The translations under genes were made by a program, and so were the position numbers. The notes under the pieces were generated by a model. The model was not told the origin of the DNA. It searched no databases and saw only the letters and a list, made by a program, of their open reading frames with translations. Positions 32,413 to 45,665 of a stretch of 64,000 bases of DNA are shown here, piece by piece (position 1 is the first letter of the stretch; each line of letters starts with the position of its first letter). This stretch comes from Ciborinia camelliae (taxonomy: Eukaryota > Ascomycota > Leotiomycetes > Helotiales > Sclerotiniaceae): the NCBI GenBank assembly GCA_025890175.1, contig JANPYM010000005.1, positions 2,334,549 through 2,398,548 on the forward strand, in the 5' to 3' direction.

Positions 32413-35400
32413 CTAGAGAACATATCCTCCACTACTTGCAACATCCCAGCCTCTCAAGCCTCTTCCCTCCTCGAGTTCCACACACCACCAAAGGACCTCT
32501 CTCGCTTTATCCTTCTGACCTCCCAATTCATAAGCTCTCGCCAACGAATACCAAGCTTCTGAGCAATTCCAACCGGAACCTAGCTTGGTGAGGCCGGACA
32601 AAAGTCCATATGCACGATCGCGAGCGGCAAGTCGATCAAGTTCGGCAGTTTGGGTGTTTTCTGGCGAGACGGAAAGATCTCGTTGGGGGGGAGTAGGAAG
32701 TGGAAGACCCAGAGGTCCAGGAGTCGAAGGAGAGATTGTTGATAACTGATGCGGTTGAGATTGAACCGATGTATTGAGGGTAGAGGCTGAGGGAGTACTG
32801 GTAGAAGCTGGGGGAGGGACTAGAGCTGGCATGGTGGGTAAGGGAGGAAGATCTTCAGTATAGATGTCTAGCAGAATATCGGACAGCCCAACAGTTGCAG
32901 CAGGATGGTTTGGAAAGTGACTTAAAGCCGCCTCGAAGTTTTCGAGGGCTGTATATGGAGAAGATTCATCGACAAAGAGATAGCCACGCTGTAAAGGCAT
33001 TAATTAGTAAGTTGTAAAACATTGCTCGAGTAAACGTACCTCTGAGAAAACATCACCCCATAATTCAGCTACACTCTTTCCACCTCCCCAGCCCGAATGA
33101 TCAAATGACGCGAAGCCTGTTGGATCGTTGAGAATATCCATTTCCAACCCATGAACCAACTTGTGCGCTTCTTCAATCGCACCTTTAGCATCTTCATACA
33201 TGGTTGCACGCCGATAAAACCCAGCAATTAACAACCATACTTTGACTAGTGTTGATATTCTCCGTCGCCTCTCGGAGTTTTTAGAAAATCGTGTTGTGGG
33301 ACTTGGTGAAGATGAATATGGAGTAACTGGTAAACGATTGTCTTGGGTCACGAAATTATTAAAATTTGCTGCTTTGAGAGTCGGCTCTTTATGTTCCAAT
33401 TGCTGTGAGGCCGGAGGTAATGGTTTTGCGCTCTTTTCTAAATGATCTTGGTTTTGTGTATCTGTTTCCGTTGCAGCTCCGTCGGTCTGCTGCGGCCTCC
33501 CTACACTAGCGCTTCTGTTGCCTATTTTTTTATGCAGCTTTTCATGGTGATCTCCAGAGCGTCGGCGGTGGTGTCTTCCAGCGGTACCATTCTCATGAGT
33601 GACTTGAATAGTTGGCGCTTGATGATTCATGGTGTGTGTGGTGTCTGGCCTTTGAGAAATCGTGCTCTGTTCCATTGAAGCCACCAAATCCTTCCGCATT
33701 GCCCTATTCAGAGACCGTCCAAATATACTTCCTTTCATAGTCCTAATAGTCCCCGCGGAGGTTTTTGGGGGTACCAGCGTAATGTTCTGAGCTACTGTAG
33801 GAGTGGCTTCTCTGGAAGGATCGCCAAAAAGTCTCGTGTATAGGCTTAAAAGTTCATCACTGCAATTGACTGCAACATCAGAGCCCTCAAGGACTTCTAA
33901 GAGAGACAGTTGAGTCATCTTGACCTCCAAGAGGTTTTCCTTTTCAAAGTCATCCATTTCATCCACTAAGCCCCGATTTCGCTCCGCGGACTTTTCGTTG
34001 AAATTCAGGTGGGCGCTTCGAAACGAACCTTCAAGTTCAGATCCTCCATATAGATTTTTTGAATCCCCAAATTGATCAAAGACTCCTTCACAGGATCTCA
34101 CTGCTGTCATAAGATCCTGTCGTGCACTTAGAAGTAGAGCCATGAGGTGCCATAATGGTATCAGAGATCTTTCTCGTGAAAATTTGGTCGTGACGTGTGA
34201 GCCGTGGCCATTTGGTAAATCAATACGCGGAGGAGTAAGCCCAACTCTCACAACTTCGATTGCTGTAGATAGCTCTCTACGTTCTGCAAGGATTGTGCCC
34301 AGTGCAAACAGTGTTTCTACATCTGCTGTGCTCTCATATTCGGGGAGAAGAGCCCGACGAAAGCATTTTATAGCCTTCAGTTGAATATTCCCTCTCGAAG
34401 GTGCATCGAAAGTTAATCGTGCCCATTGTGCATAGCCAATCCCGATTGAGCGCCAAGTCATGGCAAATATTTTGGGCGATATTTGGGTGCTTGAAACTAT
34501 CGAATTTCCATTTTCAAGCAATCGCTCGGTTCCATTTTGCTGTTCGAGGGGGTGGTGTTTATTCAACCACTCCTCGAAAAAGTGACCAAGGTCTTTCGCC
34601 TTCTCTGCTCCTTGCCTTGAACCATATCGACATAATGCCCTGATACACTCAGCTCCCGTCTTTAAAACAGTTTCGTCATCATCTAAACCATGTTCTAATT
34701 CCCCAGTCTTCTCCACCCGAGCTTTTCCTCTTTTCACAATCTCCAAATAGGTATCAAATGCTTTAAACGCCAAATCAAATTCTGCGACTGCAACATGAAC
34801 GGTAAACAAATATCGCAAGATTGGTGTTGAATGAAATGTCTTGGTTGCAGCATTATACAGAATGTCCAAAACACCCCTGCTAAGCGCATCTGCTCCGCCT
34901 TCACCAAGTTCATGTTCTTGCCATGTATTTCCACACAAAATTCTCCAATTTTGCATCACTAGTTCAACGAATGCTTCGACTTCCTCACTCGGTTCTTCAG
35001 CCTTCGGGAACTTTACTTCGCTCAATAACAGTTCCTCGTAGCGAACCTCTACTCGTTTCAGTTCTGCTTGTTGCTGTAGTTTCGATGATGATTCAGGGTA
35101 TGCGGCGGTAAGAGCTGTGGTGGGGAATGGTAATTGTTGCTGAAGTAGATCCGATAATGTGATGTAGTATTCCTTCCATACCTGTCGCCTTGAGACTCCG
35201 GCATTCAGTGCTCGACCTAGAGGCTTCGATGGGGCCCATTCCCAAAATCTCGCCCAAGCACGGAATGCTGATAATGTTTCGGTTTCGAGTGTCGGAGACA
35301 TCTTCGTTTTGATAGCATGACTTGAGAGCATGCAAGATCCTGCCAATAATTCTTCGATCCAAGTATTCAATTCTTTTCGATAAGCAGATGTAGGTGATAT

Positions 35401-36101
35401 GCTTGCCAGTATAGGCAGAGCGGAATCGAAGGTCTCCAATGATTCTGCTACTTGTCCAGTCCTTCGTTGTGAATCCCCTTTAATAAACGAGGCCTTGAGG
35501 GCGCACACCTTCGTCCATTCACTTGATTCCTTGTTGGTCCCATCAAGTTGCGAAAACTCCGCTTCTATACTCTCAGGTAAACTCGAAGCTGCCAAAGCAT
35601 GCTCTCCAAGATGCCATTGTATCCAACCAATACAAACTTGTGCCTGGAAATCATCTTCGACATACTGCCGCTCGTTCGCTATAGCTTCTAGAAGTGGCGG
35701 TATATACCTTGAGAGACCCGAGGATGTCGAGCCTGCTGTAGATGGCCGTGTGGAAGAGGTAGGTGTTTTGAGACAATGTTGTGTAACTGCATGTTCAGTT
35801 TCTGCGGTCAATGTGAGACCTATGGCAACCAATTAGTGTCGATGATCATTGTAAGAAGTCTGCGAATAAGAGATCAAGTCTAGAAATATCATGGCAACAT
35901 ACATATCCGCGTAGGCGCATGTTTCCTAATCTTCCTCACAAGTTCTGGCACAGTATCCCAATTTCCATCACAACGAGCCGTGTCCAGGAGCTGAATATAA
36001 TGAGCAGCTTTCGATTGATCACGCTGTAGTAAAGTATGTAAGCAAATGTGAAGGCAGACATATTATTCATATTCTTCTCATGTATTTCAACTTACACTCA
36101 T
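32413..36101 (-). CDS. Ypp1/TTC7-like TPR protein (Rhf1-type filamentation protein)
   Basis: The family scaffold (yeast Ypp1, animal TTC7) anchors phosphatidylinositol 4-kinase Stt4 at the plasma membrane; filamentous-fungal members are often called filamentation protein Rhf1. Four exons (36096-36101, 35903-36023, 33040-35819, 32413-32988) join to 1160 residues. The first coding exon holds only ATG AGT before GTAAGT, and exon 2 encodes RDQSKAAHYIQLLDTARCDG. TPR-like helices recur, for example FQAQVCIGWIQWHLGEHALA, ARFWEWAPSKPLGRALNAGV, IKCFRRALLPEYESTADVET and AWYSLARAYELGGQKDKARE. A disordered, Ser/Thr-rich region lies near the middle of the C-terminal half. The gene looks intact. Assignment rests on length, TPR pattern and recall of the family. 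Confidence 0.75.
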
Positions 36102-37185
36102 GTTCGCGCGTGTTCTTGTTTACTGGGTATGCAGTAGGATAGGTACTGTACTGGATGTATGGAAAAGAAATGGAGATGGTCAAGACGTCGAACCGAATGA
36201 CAGCATGGTAAGGAGGTCGGTCGATCACAAGAGGGAGCAGCCAAGCTCAAGTGGAATTATGGGATTATGGAATTGATGAAATTAAAAATTTATTATGAGA
36301 TTAAAGGTCTGGGACGATAGATGGATGGATGGTAAGCAGGTTAGAAGTTTGATCCTTCATCAAGTCAATTATGGGATGGGATGGTGTTCAATTTATTTAT
36401 TACTTGGTTTTGGTCTTGGTCTTGTCTTGAACATCTGATCCATGGACATTGGATAGGATAGGTAGGATAGCTACATTTTCCGAATCGGTGTTCACTCCTC
36501 CCTACCACCCCGTGCATTGATATGGTCCAAGGGTTAGGTAATTTCTCTTGGCAAACGGAACCGGAAGAACATAATCCCATGATCCTGACATTACGTAACC
36601 AGACATCAAGACAAGGCTGAGGAAAGCTACGTTGACCGATTTATTGCCTCGGACCAACCATTCCAGTTTTTCTTCTTCAGATTGATGCTTCAAAAAGCTC
36701 CTCACCAACAACTGGACATATAAATATAAATATAAATATAAATGTAAAATAAAAATTAATATTATAGTATCGAAATATAAATGAATGTAAAAACATCTTT
36801 TAATACAGGGAAATCTGGTATGCTATTTTTTAGTCCAGAATATATAGAGATATTCCAATGATTAAAGGAAATGAAATCGTTTACATGCAAGGAAGGTACT
36901 AAATCCTAGTAGAATCTTTTAACATCGATAAAAGCATTCGCATCAAATTCTCTAAATTTCCATTGTATTATATGATGATACTTTGAATCTCTCCTCTCTC
37001 CTCTCTCTCCTTGACTTTTTTATAATTGAGAACTCTCCCTTTTCCCCTCAAAGAGATTTCCCATTGCCTTATTCTATTCTACGGTACTTACTCACTGCCG
37101 AAAAGGAAATCTCTTTCTTCAGGGTTTTCCACAAAACCGCAAAATCCAAAAGAAAGGCGCAAACTCTCGAAATTCAATTCCAGAG
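36102..37185. other. divergent promoter region, AT-rich
   Basis: Shared upstream region of the divergent Ypp1-like and RIX1 genes. An (ATATAA)n-like run lies at about 36719-36745. No gene is seen. Confidence 0.6.
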
Positions 37186-39422
37186 ATGTCTCTTCCATCT
37201 GAGCTGCGCATTCTTTGCCTACGCCTTACTTCTACTCCTCCAGAAGACCTTCCGAATCTCACTCCTACTCTTGTTCAATATGTTCTTCAATGTCAAATTC
37301 CCCTTTCCAACCCTAGTGTAAATTCAGGAAAGGCGGACGCATCGCAATCGGCAGTTTTGGTCCACAAATTGAAGACCCAACTGACAACATTGTTGAATGG
37401 CAAGAGCCCCGGGGGAAGATTCGCTGCTATCGTCTTGATCAAGGTCGTAGTCGAAGTTGGTGGTTGGGAGATTTTGCGCGATGCGGGATCTTGGGTACGA
37501 GGATTGCTCTCGATTCTTGGAGTACGTGTGAAAATTGTTCCTGCCATTATTGCTATCCTGTTTCATGTAAATACTAATTTCCATATTAGAAGCCTGACTC
37601 AAGTGCTGCCAAAGAGCTGTGCATTGTGACCCTTACCAAAATTTATTGCATGACCCATCAATACCAAACTTTGGTCCGAGAAATCACCACGCCCACGTTG
37701 CCCACCTTTGTAACGTCTTCTTTGAATGTGATATCGCCTAAGTCATCGATGAATGTCCTGGATGTATCTCCATCATTAGTAGAGACAGTCTTCAGGTCAT
37801 TTGCCATGTTGCTGCCTCGCTATACCACCGTCTTCCGCCCTTTCGCATCCCAATTACGTGCAGTCACCAGACCATATTTAGCATCCACCATTTGTGATCG
37901 GAGTCATGTTCCGTTCTCGGTAAAGGAGAGTGCTCGTAAATTGGTGGTCATTCTGCATCAGACTGTCGCGAAGAATGGCGGAGGAGAAGAATGGGGAAAG
38001 GCGGTTCGAGGGCTTGTGCAAGATATTCACAAGACTGCCGATCAAGTATTCCGAGCTGTCGTCGAAGACTGGGAATCGACTGCTGGATACATTGCTGAAC
38101 CCGTAAATGTTAATGAAGAACTCTCCGGTGGTGCGCGGACCCCCGAGGATCTATCCCGCTGGACTGGTATTGATGCTGGTATTGAAAGGTTGGTAGGCTT
38201 ACTCGAATTCCTTGATGAGTATCTTAAGGGACCTACTCCTTCAGCTGTCACAATCCCGGTTGGATCTATTTTCGATGCAATCACCAGAATTTTGTCTATT
38301 TCTTTGCCGCTTGATTCGACGGATTCCAATTCCGGGAGTCTGAGGCTGCATCCTGCTATTGACCGTGATGAGAGGGATGGATTATGGACTGGCCTGCCGA
38401 AAGTTTTCGTTTCTGCAATGGATCTTATCAGCACTATGTCTGCCACTTTAGAACAAAGTTTTGTCTCTTTGGCACAGGGAAGCCTCGACTTGCTGATATG
38501 GTCTTTTTCGTCTGGGAGAACTCACCAGGAAGTTCGTGCATCGACATATTCTTTAGCCAGTAAACTTCTGCCCTTGGTTAGCCAAAGTTTGGATAAGTCA
38601 CGTGTCTCAAAACTCGTTCCAATAATGCGAGCATGCTGTAAAGATCTTGAGACAAGTTATTCAGGCATCAGCAGCTCTGAAGCCAATAGATCTCTGCCCA
38701 AGGGAATGTCAAGTCAGAATGCAGATACTTTACTTCACGGCTCCATATCCACGATTGTCGTTGTTGATCCGAATGTTGTTGCGGCTGCCACTTCCCTTCT
38801 ACCTGTATTGTTATCGGACCTTCCTCAGGGGTATCTCGATATATCGATGCGCTCTCAACTCGAACGTACTGCTATTCTGGGACATAATAAAGAGGCAATG
38901 TTAGCAAGCATACTCAATCCTTTCGTGGGAAAGAATGGAAAGGCATTAGCGAGTGTTCTTCCACATATCACGAGAGCATTTCCAAATGATGACTCAGTGG
39001 AGATTCTTCTTCGCCCCCGCATGCCGATGATACCTGCTAAACATAGCACATCAGCACTTAATGATCTTACAGAAGATCTCGATACCGAAGACGATATTAT
39101 GGATAGCATAGATGAGGTGCCTCTCACGAACAAGAGTGTAGATGAAAGTGATCTGTTGATGTCAGAGAACGACAGTCGCGGCATACCGGGGGAAAACTTT
39201 AGCACCACTTTAGCCAACGGTTTCCCTACTACATCCACTCGCCAAACAGAAGCGCCCGCCCCTCTACCAACTCTAAGCCAGACCCTCCCCGAATCTCGAC
39301 CCTTGGGCCAACGGACAATGAATACCGATACGATCATGAGCTACGATGATGCCGACGACTCGGATTCGGATTCGGATGGTAGCGTGCATCTTACAATGCA
39401 GTTGGACTCGGATAGCGAATAA
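37186..39422 (+). CDS. RIX1: pre-rRNA-processing protein RIX1
   Basis: RIX1 is part of the Rix1-Ipi complex, needed for ITS2 processing and late 60S subunit maturation in the nucleus. Two exons (37186-37521, 37590-39422) with a 68-bp intron give 722 residues. The N-terminal half is the conserved alpha-helical RIX1/PELP1 region (LRILCLRLTSTPPEDLPNL, ELCIVTLTKIYCMTHQYQTL, LPTFVTSSLNVI, VETVFRSFAMLLPRYTTVFR). The C-terminus is acidic (SYDDADDSDSDSDGS), as in the family. Start at the first ATG, which begins the conserved region. It stands head to head with the Ypp1-like gene. Confidence 0.85.
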
Positions 39423-41160
39423 ATGCAAACAGACTCTCCAGTCAAGAGCACTACACCTTGCGCTATTGTCAACTGTATGAGGGCGCATTCGATTTAGAGC
39501 TTTACATTGTATTTTCGAAAATGGTAGTATAGTAGCTAGAATAATGAATGGCAGGCATGCTTGTATAGAAAACCAAAAATCAAAAATCATAAACCATCAA
39601 TGTCTATCCTGCATTCATTCCAATGGTTTCTTATCCATTTTCTCAAAAGATCATTCAAAACCAACTCCGGGTTTTATTCATCTATAAAAATAATTTCATC
39701 GATTATCAAACTGTTCATCTCGGTATTTCATCTGGTCTCAGGCTCTTCTCTCTCTTCCGTAGTTGTACAGATTATTGTAGCTAGGTCCCTAGGTACGTAC
39801 GTACTGAACTAGGTGTAATATCATAATGGTACGAGATTAATTAACTTGTTATGCCGTCGTAGAAATTTACGGTTGTGCATGTTTGTTTTGTTGACTCCTT
39901 TGCGTTTCTATCTCGCTTGTTGTAAATAGAAATTCTGGAATGTAATTATGGGCTGGAGGTCGGAATTCATCTTCTTTCTTTCATCTGTGGGTATCACTTC
40001 TAGAACGCTGTCCGCGACGCATGGGGTTTGAGTTTGCATAACGCGGGGTCTAATGAATATATAGATAGAGATGAGATAGAGATGAGATGAGGTATTGTAT
40101 AGATAGAATGGTTTATTTAGGTAATTGGGAATAAAAGTTGTTGGAACTTTTGCGATGGATGGTTGAATACAATCATTGGACGAAAGTTGGAATCAAGAGA
40201 AACCAGCAGTCCATCTGGTTTCTGCGTCCATCACGCACCAGCTCTAGCTAGGTAAGCACTTAGATTCGAATCGCAGATCTCTTCATGGAGCTTTTCTGCA
40301 TACTCCCTCCCCCATATGGATCTCTCTCAAATTCAACCCCTTCTGAAGATACATTCATCTCTCTTGCGCTACCTATCTATATCACTTCTACACTCCTGCG
40401 CTACCCCACATGATTCTACGCTTCGATTCTACAATACGTTTAAGCTTCAAACCCTTATTTCGACTTCAAATTCAAATTCAAATTCAAGTTCGCTGAGAAT
40501 CTTCTCTTTCTTGATATTCTGGTGTAGGAGTTGACATGCCAATCAGGGTGTGAGACGCTCGTCTAGTGTCGTACGGTACTATACGATTCCTACTATACGA
40601 TTCGTATCGTCATGCGGTAAAGCCAGTAGTTGATTATAGTGGAAAGAGAGGATATAAAATGTACAAGCTAGAGATGAAAGCATACAGGTATGGCAGGGCA
40701 TAAGGCATAGTAGGGCATAATAGAGTTCAATAATTCATATGTACTGTCACATGCGTCACATCGAATCATGTAGGTGAAATCGAAGATCTGCAATCTGATA
40801 AAAGAACTATACTGAAGAGGAAAGGATGACTAGCTACATGGCATTCACTGGGCAGGGGCCTAGGCATGACATGCTTTTGGATGCGGTCTGCATGGAGACT
40901 AAATCATGTGATGATATCACGTGAAAAGCCACGTGAGCCGATCGCAGTAAAATGGAGGGGTCGGTTTTTGGCTCCTGTCCCGAAGCCCTTCAACTTCGTT
41001 TCAGGCATATCATTTTTTGTTTGGAACAATTGCGTGAATTAAGTGTATATTAGAAACATTTCCTTCACTGCTATCCCAACCCAACACTATATAGGTACCT
41101 ATTCATACTCCGCTAATTTATTACGCCTGTCATCCCATCGTGTCACGAATTTGCCCCAAA
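39423..41160. other. intergenic, no gene seen
   Basis: 3' flanks of RIX1 and the chitin deacetylase. Contains GATAGAGATGA repeats (about 40065-40090), AAATTC repeats (about 40470-40490), CTATACGATTC repeats (about 40580-40605) and one copy of an 82-bp dispersed repeat. Confidence 0.55.
40746..40827 (+). repeat. 82-bp dispersed repeat, copy 1
   Basis: About 80 % similar by eye and the same length as 46088-46169. Shared blocks are CATCGAATCAT, AATCTGAT, AGAACTAT and CTGAAGAGGAAAGGAT. Confidence 0.8.
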
Positions 41161-43150
41161 TTAATACGTAAAACCAGTACTCACGCAACCTATATCAGAA
41201 TGGCGACAGTGAGCACAATACAGCGTCAGCGCTATGCACATTCTGTTAAATTCATGGCGAGCACCACGGTCACTGCATTTGAAAATATCTGAAAAGCAAG
41301 TGCCGGCTGATTTGTGGCATGAGTGCCTATCGGTGAAAGGTTGAATCGTGCCACACGAATTTCCAGGCAACGCAGCTGGGGTTGAAGGAAAAGCTGGTGC
41401 CGGAACAGCCACTGAAGGCAATTGTTTCATCGTGGACAATGGATTGTACAATGCATTTGTGGAGCTTGTTGACGTTTTAGCAGATGTGGTGGATGACTTC
41501 ACGGAACTGGGCACAGTGCTCATAGATTTCGAAGTTGTTGCCGACGAAGTTGCCGAAGAGATAAGAGTCGAGGATGCGGCAGAACCTTGAGCACTCATTG
41601 AAGCGATAGATGGCGAAGTACTGCTGGTCGTTACGCTTGCGGACCCAGAAGCACTCTGGGATGAAACTGCAGGGGTATTCAGAGTACGATACCAGTTGGT
41701 TCTGTCAGTATCGCCTAGACATTCTCCGACCGTTACACCCTTCCATCCTTTGGCCTTGATTTGATCGAAATAGTAGCTGGAAAGGTTACCGACGGATTGT
41801 TGTATAATATCGTGCTGAATTGACAAATAGTCTGTGGGGCCGTTCAAAGCAAGTGCTTTCTGCACAATGTCCTTAGAGTTCTGAATTTGTGATGGCAAAG
41901 GATTCAAATAATCTTGAGTGTCCAAATCGAAATAGACTCTGTGGTATCCCAAAGTTTTCATGTCTGCCCAGCATCCTGACGCTTCAGTGCAATCAGAATA
42001 TGGGGGTCTCATATAGGTTGGCCATTTTCCGATGATGTTATTAAAGGCCATTTCGTTCTTAACCATTTGCTGCATTCGGAGGTCGTGGGAAATGTTCGAA
42101 AGAGAGTAATGACTCCAGGTATGCGAGGCAACTTGGTGTCCCTCTGCAATCATGCGTTGAATCAAAGCTGGATATGGGGCAGTAATATCGATTTCTCCTT
42201 TTCCATTGTTGTTGCCCGTGATAAAGAATGTCGCTTGAAAACCATATGTCTTTAGGACATCGAGCAGATCGGCTGTGTATTTGTATGGACCATCATCGTA
42301 GGTAAGGGCTACCACTTTATCTTGCACGCAATCTAAGATATCAGCCGTATAACTGACAGGTCCCTTCAACGGTCTTGGAGCATCAAGAGTTGATGGTCCG
42401 GCTGGTGTGGCATCTGAGTCGCATCTACCATATCCACCACGTAAGCAGTTTCCAGGGTCGGAACAATATTCTTGGCCATTTCCGCAGTATCCAGAAACTT
42501 TGGGCAAGTTAGTAAGAATCCTAGACTCATCTGAACACGTTTACTCACCACTGCAACATTGATTGCCGCTACAAACTGCACCACCAAAGTTTGGACCACA
42601 ATTACCTCCTGTAGACGGCTCGCTAGCATCAGCAACACAAGATCCAAATTTAGGTTGACACCCCATGGCGCAATAATCAGTCGTGTTTCCACAATATCCT
42701 GCTCCAGAACAGCAAAGTCCTCCGGTGCAAGAACGTCCTGCATTGTTCGATCCACATAAGAATGAGTTATCCGATGGTTGAACTACTGCTCCGGAGCAAG
42801 TACCGAAGGCGGTTTGACACCCAGTTCCACAGTAGTCTGACAAACGCAAATTAGTACACACCATTGATGGTGGATATCTGAGACATACCGGTTGTGTTAC
42901 CACAATAGCCATAGGCTGAACAGCATCCTCCTGTGTTTGAAGCAGCATCACAAGAATAGCTCTTGTTGGCTCCCGCGAATGCATTTCCACAGCTGTTGTC
43001 GGGACTTATTGTGGCCCGACTTGTAATGTCCCTTTTGGAAAGAAAGGCTAGAAAGTCGATATCTTGAGAACTTATTCCTTCCGACTCACATGCAAGACTC
43101 ATACCACTGAGCGCGAAGCCCACAGTTAGAGTTAAAAAAAAAGCCTTCAT
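41161..43150 (-). CDS. chitin deacetylase with three chitin-binding (CBM18) modules
   Basis: The enzyme removes acetyl groups from chitin outside the cell, giving chitosan. Three exons (42889-43150, 42549-42836, 41161-42497; introns 52 and 51 bp) join to 628 residues. A signal peptide follows the ATG at 43150 (MKAFFLTLTVGFALSGMSLA). Three hevein-like CBM18 modules come next (CGNAFAGANKSYSC..., CGSNNAGRSCTGGLCC..., CGPNFGGAVCSGNQCC...), each with the usual cysteine ladder. The CE4 polysaccharide deacetylase domain carries TYDDGP (catalytic Asp and metal Asp), HTWSH (metal His pair), RPPYSD and LSIQHD, so it should be active. A Ser/Thr-rich linker and a short cysteine-containing C-terminal tail follow. 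No GPI signal is evident in this frame; a missed 3' intron is possible. Confidence 0.9.
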
Positions 43151-44460
43151 CTTGGTCGACAATATAAATTAGAAAATGGGTTCAGAAAATCTACAATAGA
43201 AACTTGGAAGAATAAATGGTGATGACCGAATGACTGAATATATTACGGAGATGATTTCAAAAGAAATTTGCCAATTCAGACGAAGAATGGCAGCAGTCTG
43301 ATGAGCCGGATTAAGGGTGAGGAGAGAGGAAAAAGGAAAGAAACAGTGAAGAGATATATAGAATCACCACCTCATGCCAGTGCAGGTGGGCTGAGAGATC
43401 AGAAAAATGCCCCGACCTGTCACCACCGAGCAACAAGAATACACGCCATGCAGGAGCCGCAAATCATCTGTTCTTTGACGACACTTTTTACATACATCCA
43501 TGAGGCGATTCGCGGAATTGTTGCCAAATTATGCGGCCAAGAAGGGCCATGGCGTCCCAGGTCGTGTCAAGTCCGTGGAATCATGGGATGCTAACGCCAA
43601 AAATCTCGGCTCGGGTTGTTTGTCATGTATTTTCATGAATTTGATTCGTCAACGTCACTTGAAACAATGTTTTGTGGAGGGAAGATCGATTTAATTCTCC
43701 GTAAGGGGCAGTGGTTACTCGGGAGGAAGAAGGGGTTTAAATTGGCGGGGAAAGCCTGTCTATCTATTTTCAGTGCACTTGCTTATTTTATTCTCCTGGG
43801 GTATTTCGATTTCATTGGATCATCTCAACTTCAATATTCAATTCAATTCATTTTCTGAAAATTCTAGAATCTTAATATAGTATTTGTGTACCTTCAGTCC
43901 ATATCGTTGTCCAATACATGTCATTGTCCAATTGTCATCTTTTCCTTAAAGACCTGAACAAGCCCTGGAGTTCGTTGCTCTCGACCCCTTTTGATCGGTT
44001 AATGCACAGCCTTCATTGTCCAAGCTGGACTATTGTAAAATCAATTCTTCGAACGGAGGAGGGTCAAAGCATGAGAGGAAGTTGTTCTCTATTGATTTTT
44101 TCATTGCAGGTAAAGTATTATAATTATTGATACTGTTATTATTTTGTATTAAAAAAGCTCCAGATCTTACAAAGAGGCAATGAGTATATCTTCATTTTTT
44201 TCCTCAGTATTGATGCGACCCTATCCGTAGAACGCCCGGCTCGTATAATTCGGTCCCTTCCCATTAGCTAATGGGCTGGCGCCCGCTTGGTCCATTCCCT
44301 CGCACAGACCAATAGGGCTCAACAGGTCGAAACGTGGGGTAAGAGATTTACCCCTCTCCTCCGATCAGTACAGACTGTACAGTAACTGAACGAAGAATTT
44401 AAGATTCTTAGGGAGTCGTCTCGTCCTCTCACGACTCCTGTTTATTGATGTCAGCTTATT
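43151..44460. other. intergenic, no gene seen
   Basis: Chitin deacetylase promoter and 3' flank of the small secreted protein. Short frames only. Confidence 0.55.
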
Positions 44461-44952
44461 TCACGGGTACTCAATGGTGGGGATTGTGAGGCTTACTTGG
44501 CAAGCGAAGTCAGTGTAGCATCTCTCTCCAAACTTTGGCTCGTACAACACAAATCTCTTAAGGCGGACACAAGACAAAGTCTTGGCACAAGTGCTGGCGT
44601 TAGCTGAACCAACGACAGCATCTGGTTTGGCGATTTGAGCATCTTTGCCAATGACGGCAGTGATGTTGAATGGGGTGGTCGCTGTCCAAGTTCCATCTTC
44701 ATAGTCAATAGAATCATCAGTGTTGATGATTGCTTTCTTGGTTGGGGTTTGGCCGGCGGGAGATGAAGGCCTGGTTGGGAAGTAGTCAACCTCAGCATAA
44801 GCAACACCGGTCATGTTGTTGAAGCAGTTGACGAGATAATAGATTTGAGTAGAATTGGCGGCTTCAACGGCTGCTGGCACGGGGGTTTCGGCAGCTGAGG
44901 CAAGAGCCGAGAGGAATAGGAGGGGGGTAGCGGCAATCATGGAGAAATGCAT
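44461..44952 (-). CDS. small secreted cysteine-containing protein, unknown function
   Basis: Single-exon frame of 163 residues starting at the ATG at 44952. The N-terminus (MHFSMIAATPLLFLSALASA) is a convincing signal peptide, with likely cleavage just before AETPVP. The mature part has five cysteines (NCFNN, STCAKTLSC, ERCYTDFAC) and several N-glycosylation sites (NST, NMT, NIT, NAS). I know no family for it. Such proteins in plant-associated fungi are often called candidate effectors or cell-wall proteins, but nothing here shows a role. It lies about 1.3 kb upstream, on the same strand, of the chitin deacetylase. Confidence 0.72.
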   Translation of the reverse strand: MHFSMIAATPLLFLSALASAAETPVPAAVEAANSTQIYYLVNCFNNMTGVAYAEVDYFPTRPSSPAGQTPTKKAIINTDDSIDYEDGTWTATTPFNITAVIGKDAQIAKPDAVVGSANASTCAKTLSCVRLKRFVLYEPKFGERCYTDFACQVSLTIPTIEYP

Positions 44953-45665
44953 TTTGATAGTTTGAAGATCTCGAAAAGTAAGAAGTTTGAGGGTTTGATG
45001 AATTGATGAATAAAGTCTTTGATGGATGATCCTGTTGCGAATTACAGAGAATAGTTTGCTGATGAAGCCTTCCTTTTATAGTATCTTTCTAGGACAATCC
45101 TAAATACATACGTGTTTTTAATCGACAATCATGATTTTAGGGTTATACACCGCAAACTATAAAATTGCAATCGACAATCGCATTTCCATAATCGCACATC
45201 GACAAAAGTTAAAACTTCTATACACTCCTTCCTTCAAAGCCCACCGCTCCCACCAAGAGCCTTTCACGTTGTAGAAACGCTGGAGCCGTTGCACACGCTT
45301 ACCGCGCATGCAACATATAGAGAGAAAACTAACGTCACGAAGGTCGTATATAAATAATCTAGTTCTTAGAATAAGCAACGAGTCAGCTTTTACAACCTAT
45401 ACATTCTATATCCATTAATATCTTTTATTCTCTAGAATATCAGAAAGACCGTTAGAGTAACATGTTACGCTAGTACTAGCTTCACAGAGATAATTAGTCC
45501 ATAGGCATCCTATATAGCACCATGAGAACTTCGTCCTTCTTACACACTTTCACTACACTTCGATCGATAGAAGAGTTTTCGGCAATGATTAAACATTTAT
45601 AAATACCCGCGCGGGAGTTACCGCTCAACATGGATTCGAAGTCTATACCATCTTAACTTGTCAAA

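Noticed and set aside
40261..40290. GATTCGAATC near 40270 as a tRNA T-arm
   Set aside because: No acceptor or anticodon stem could be formed around it; simple palindrome.
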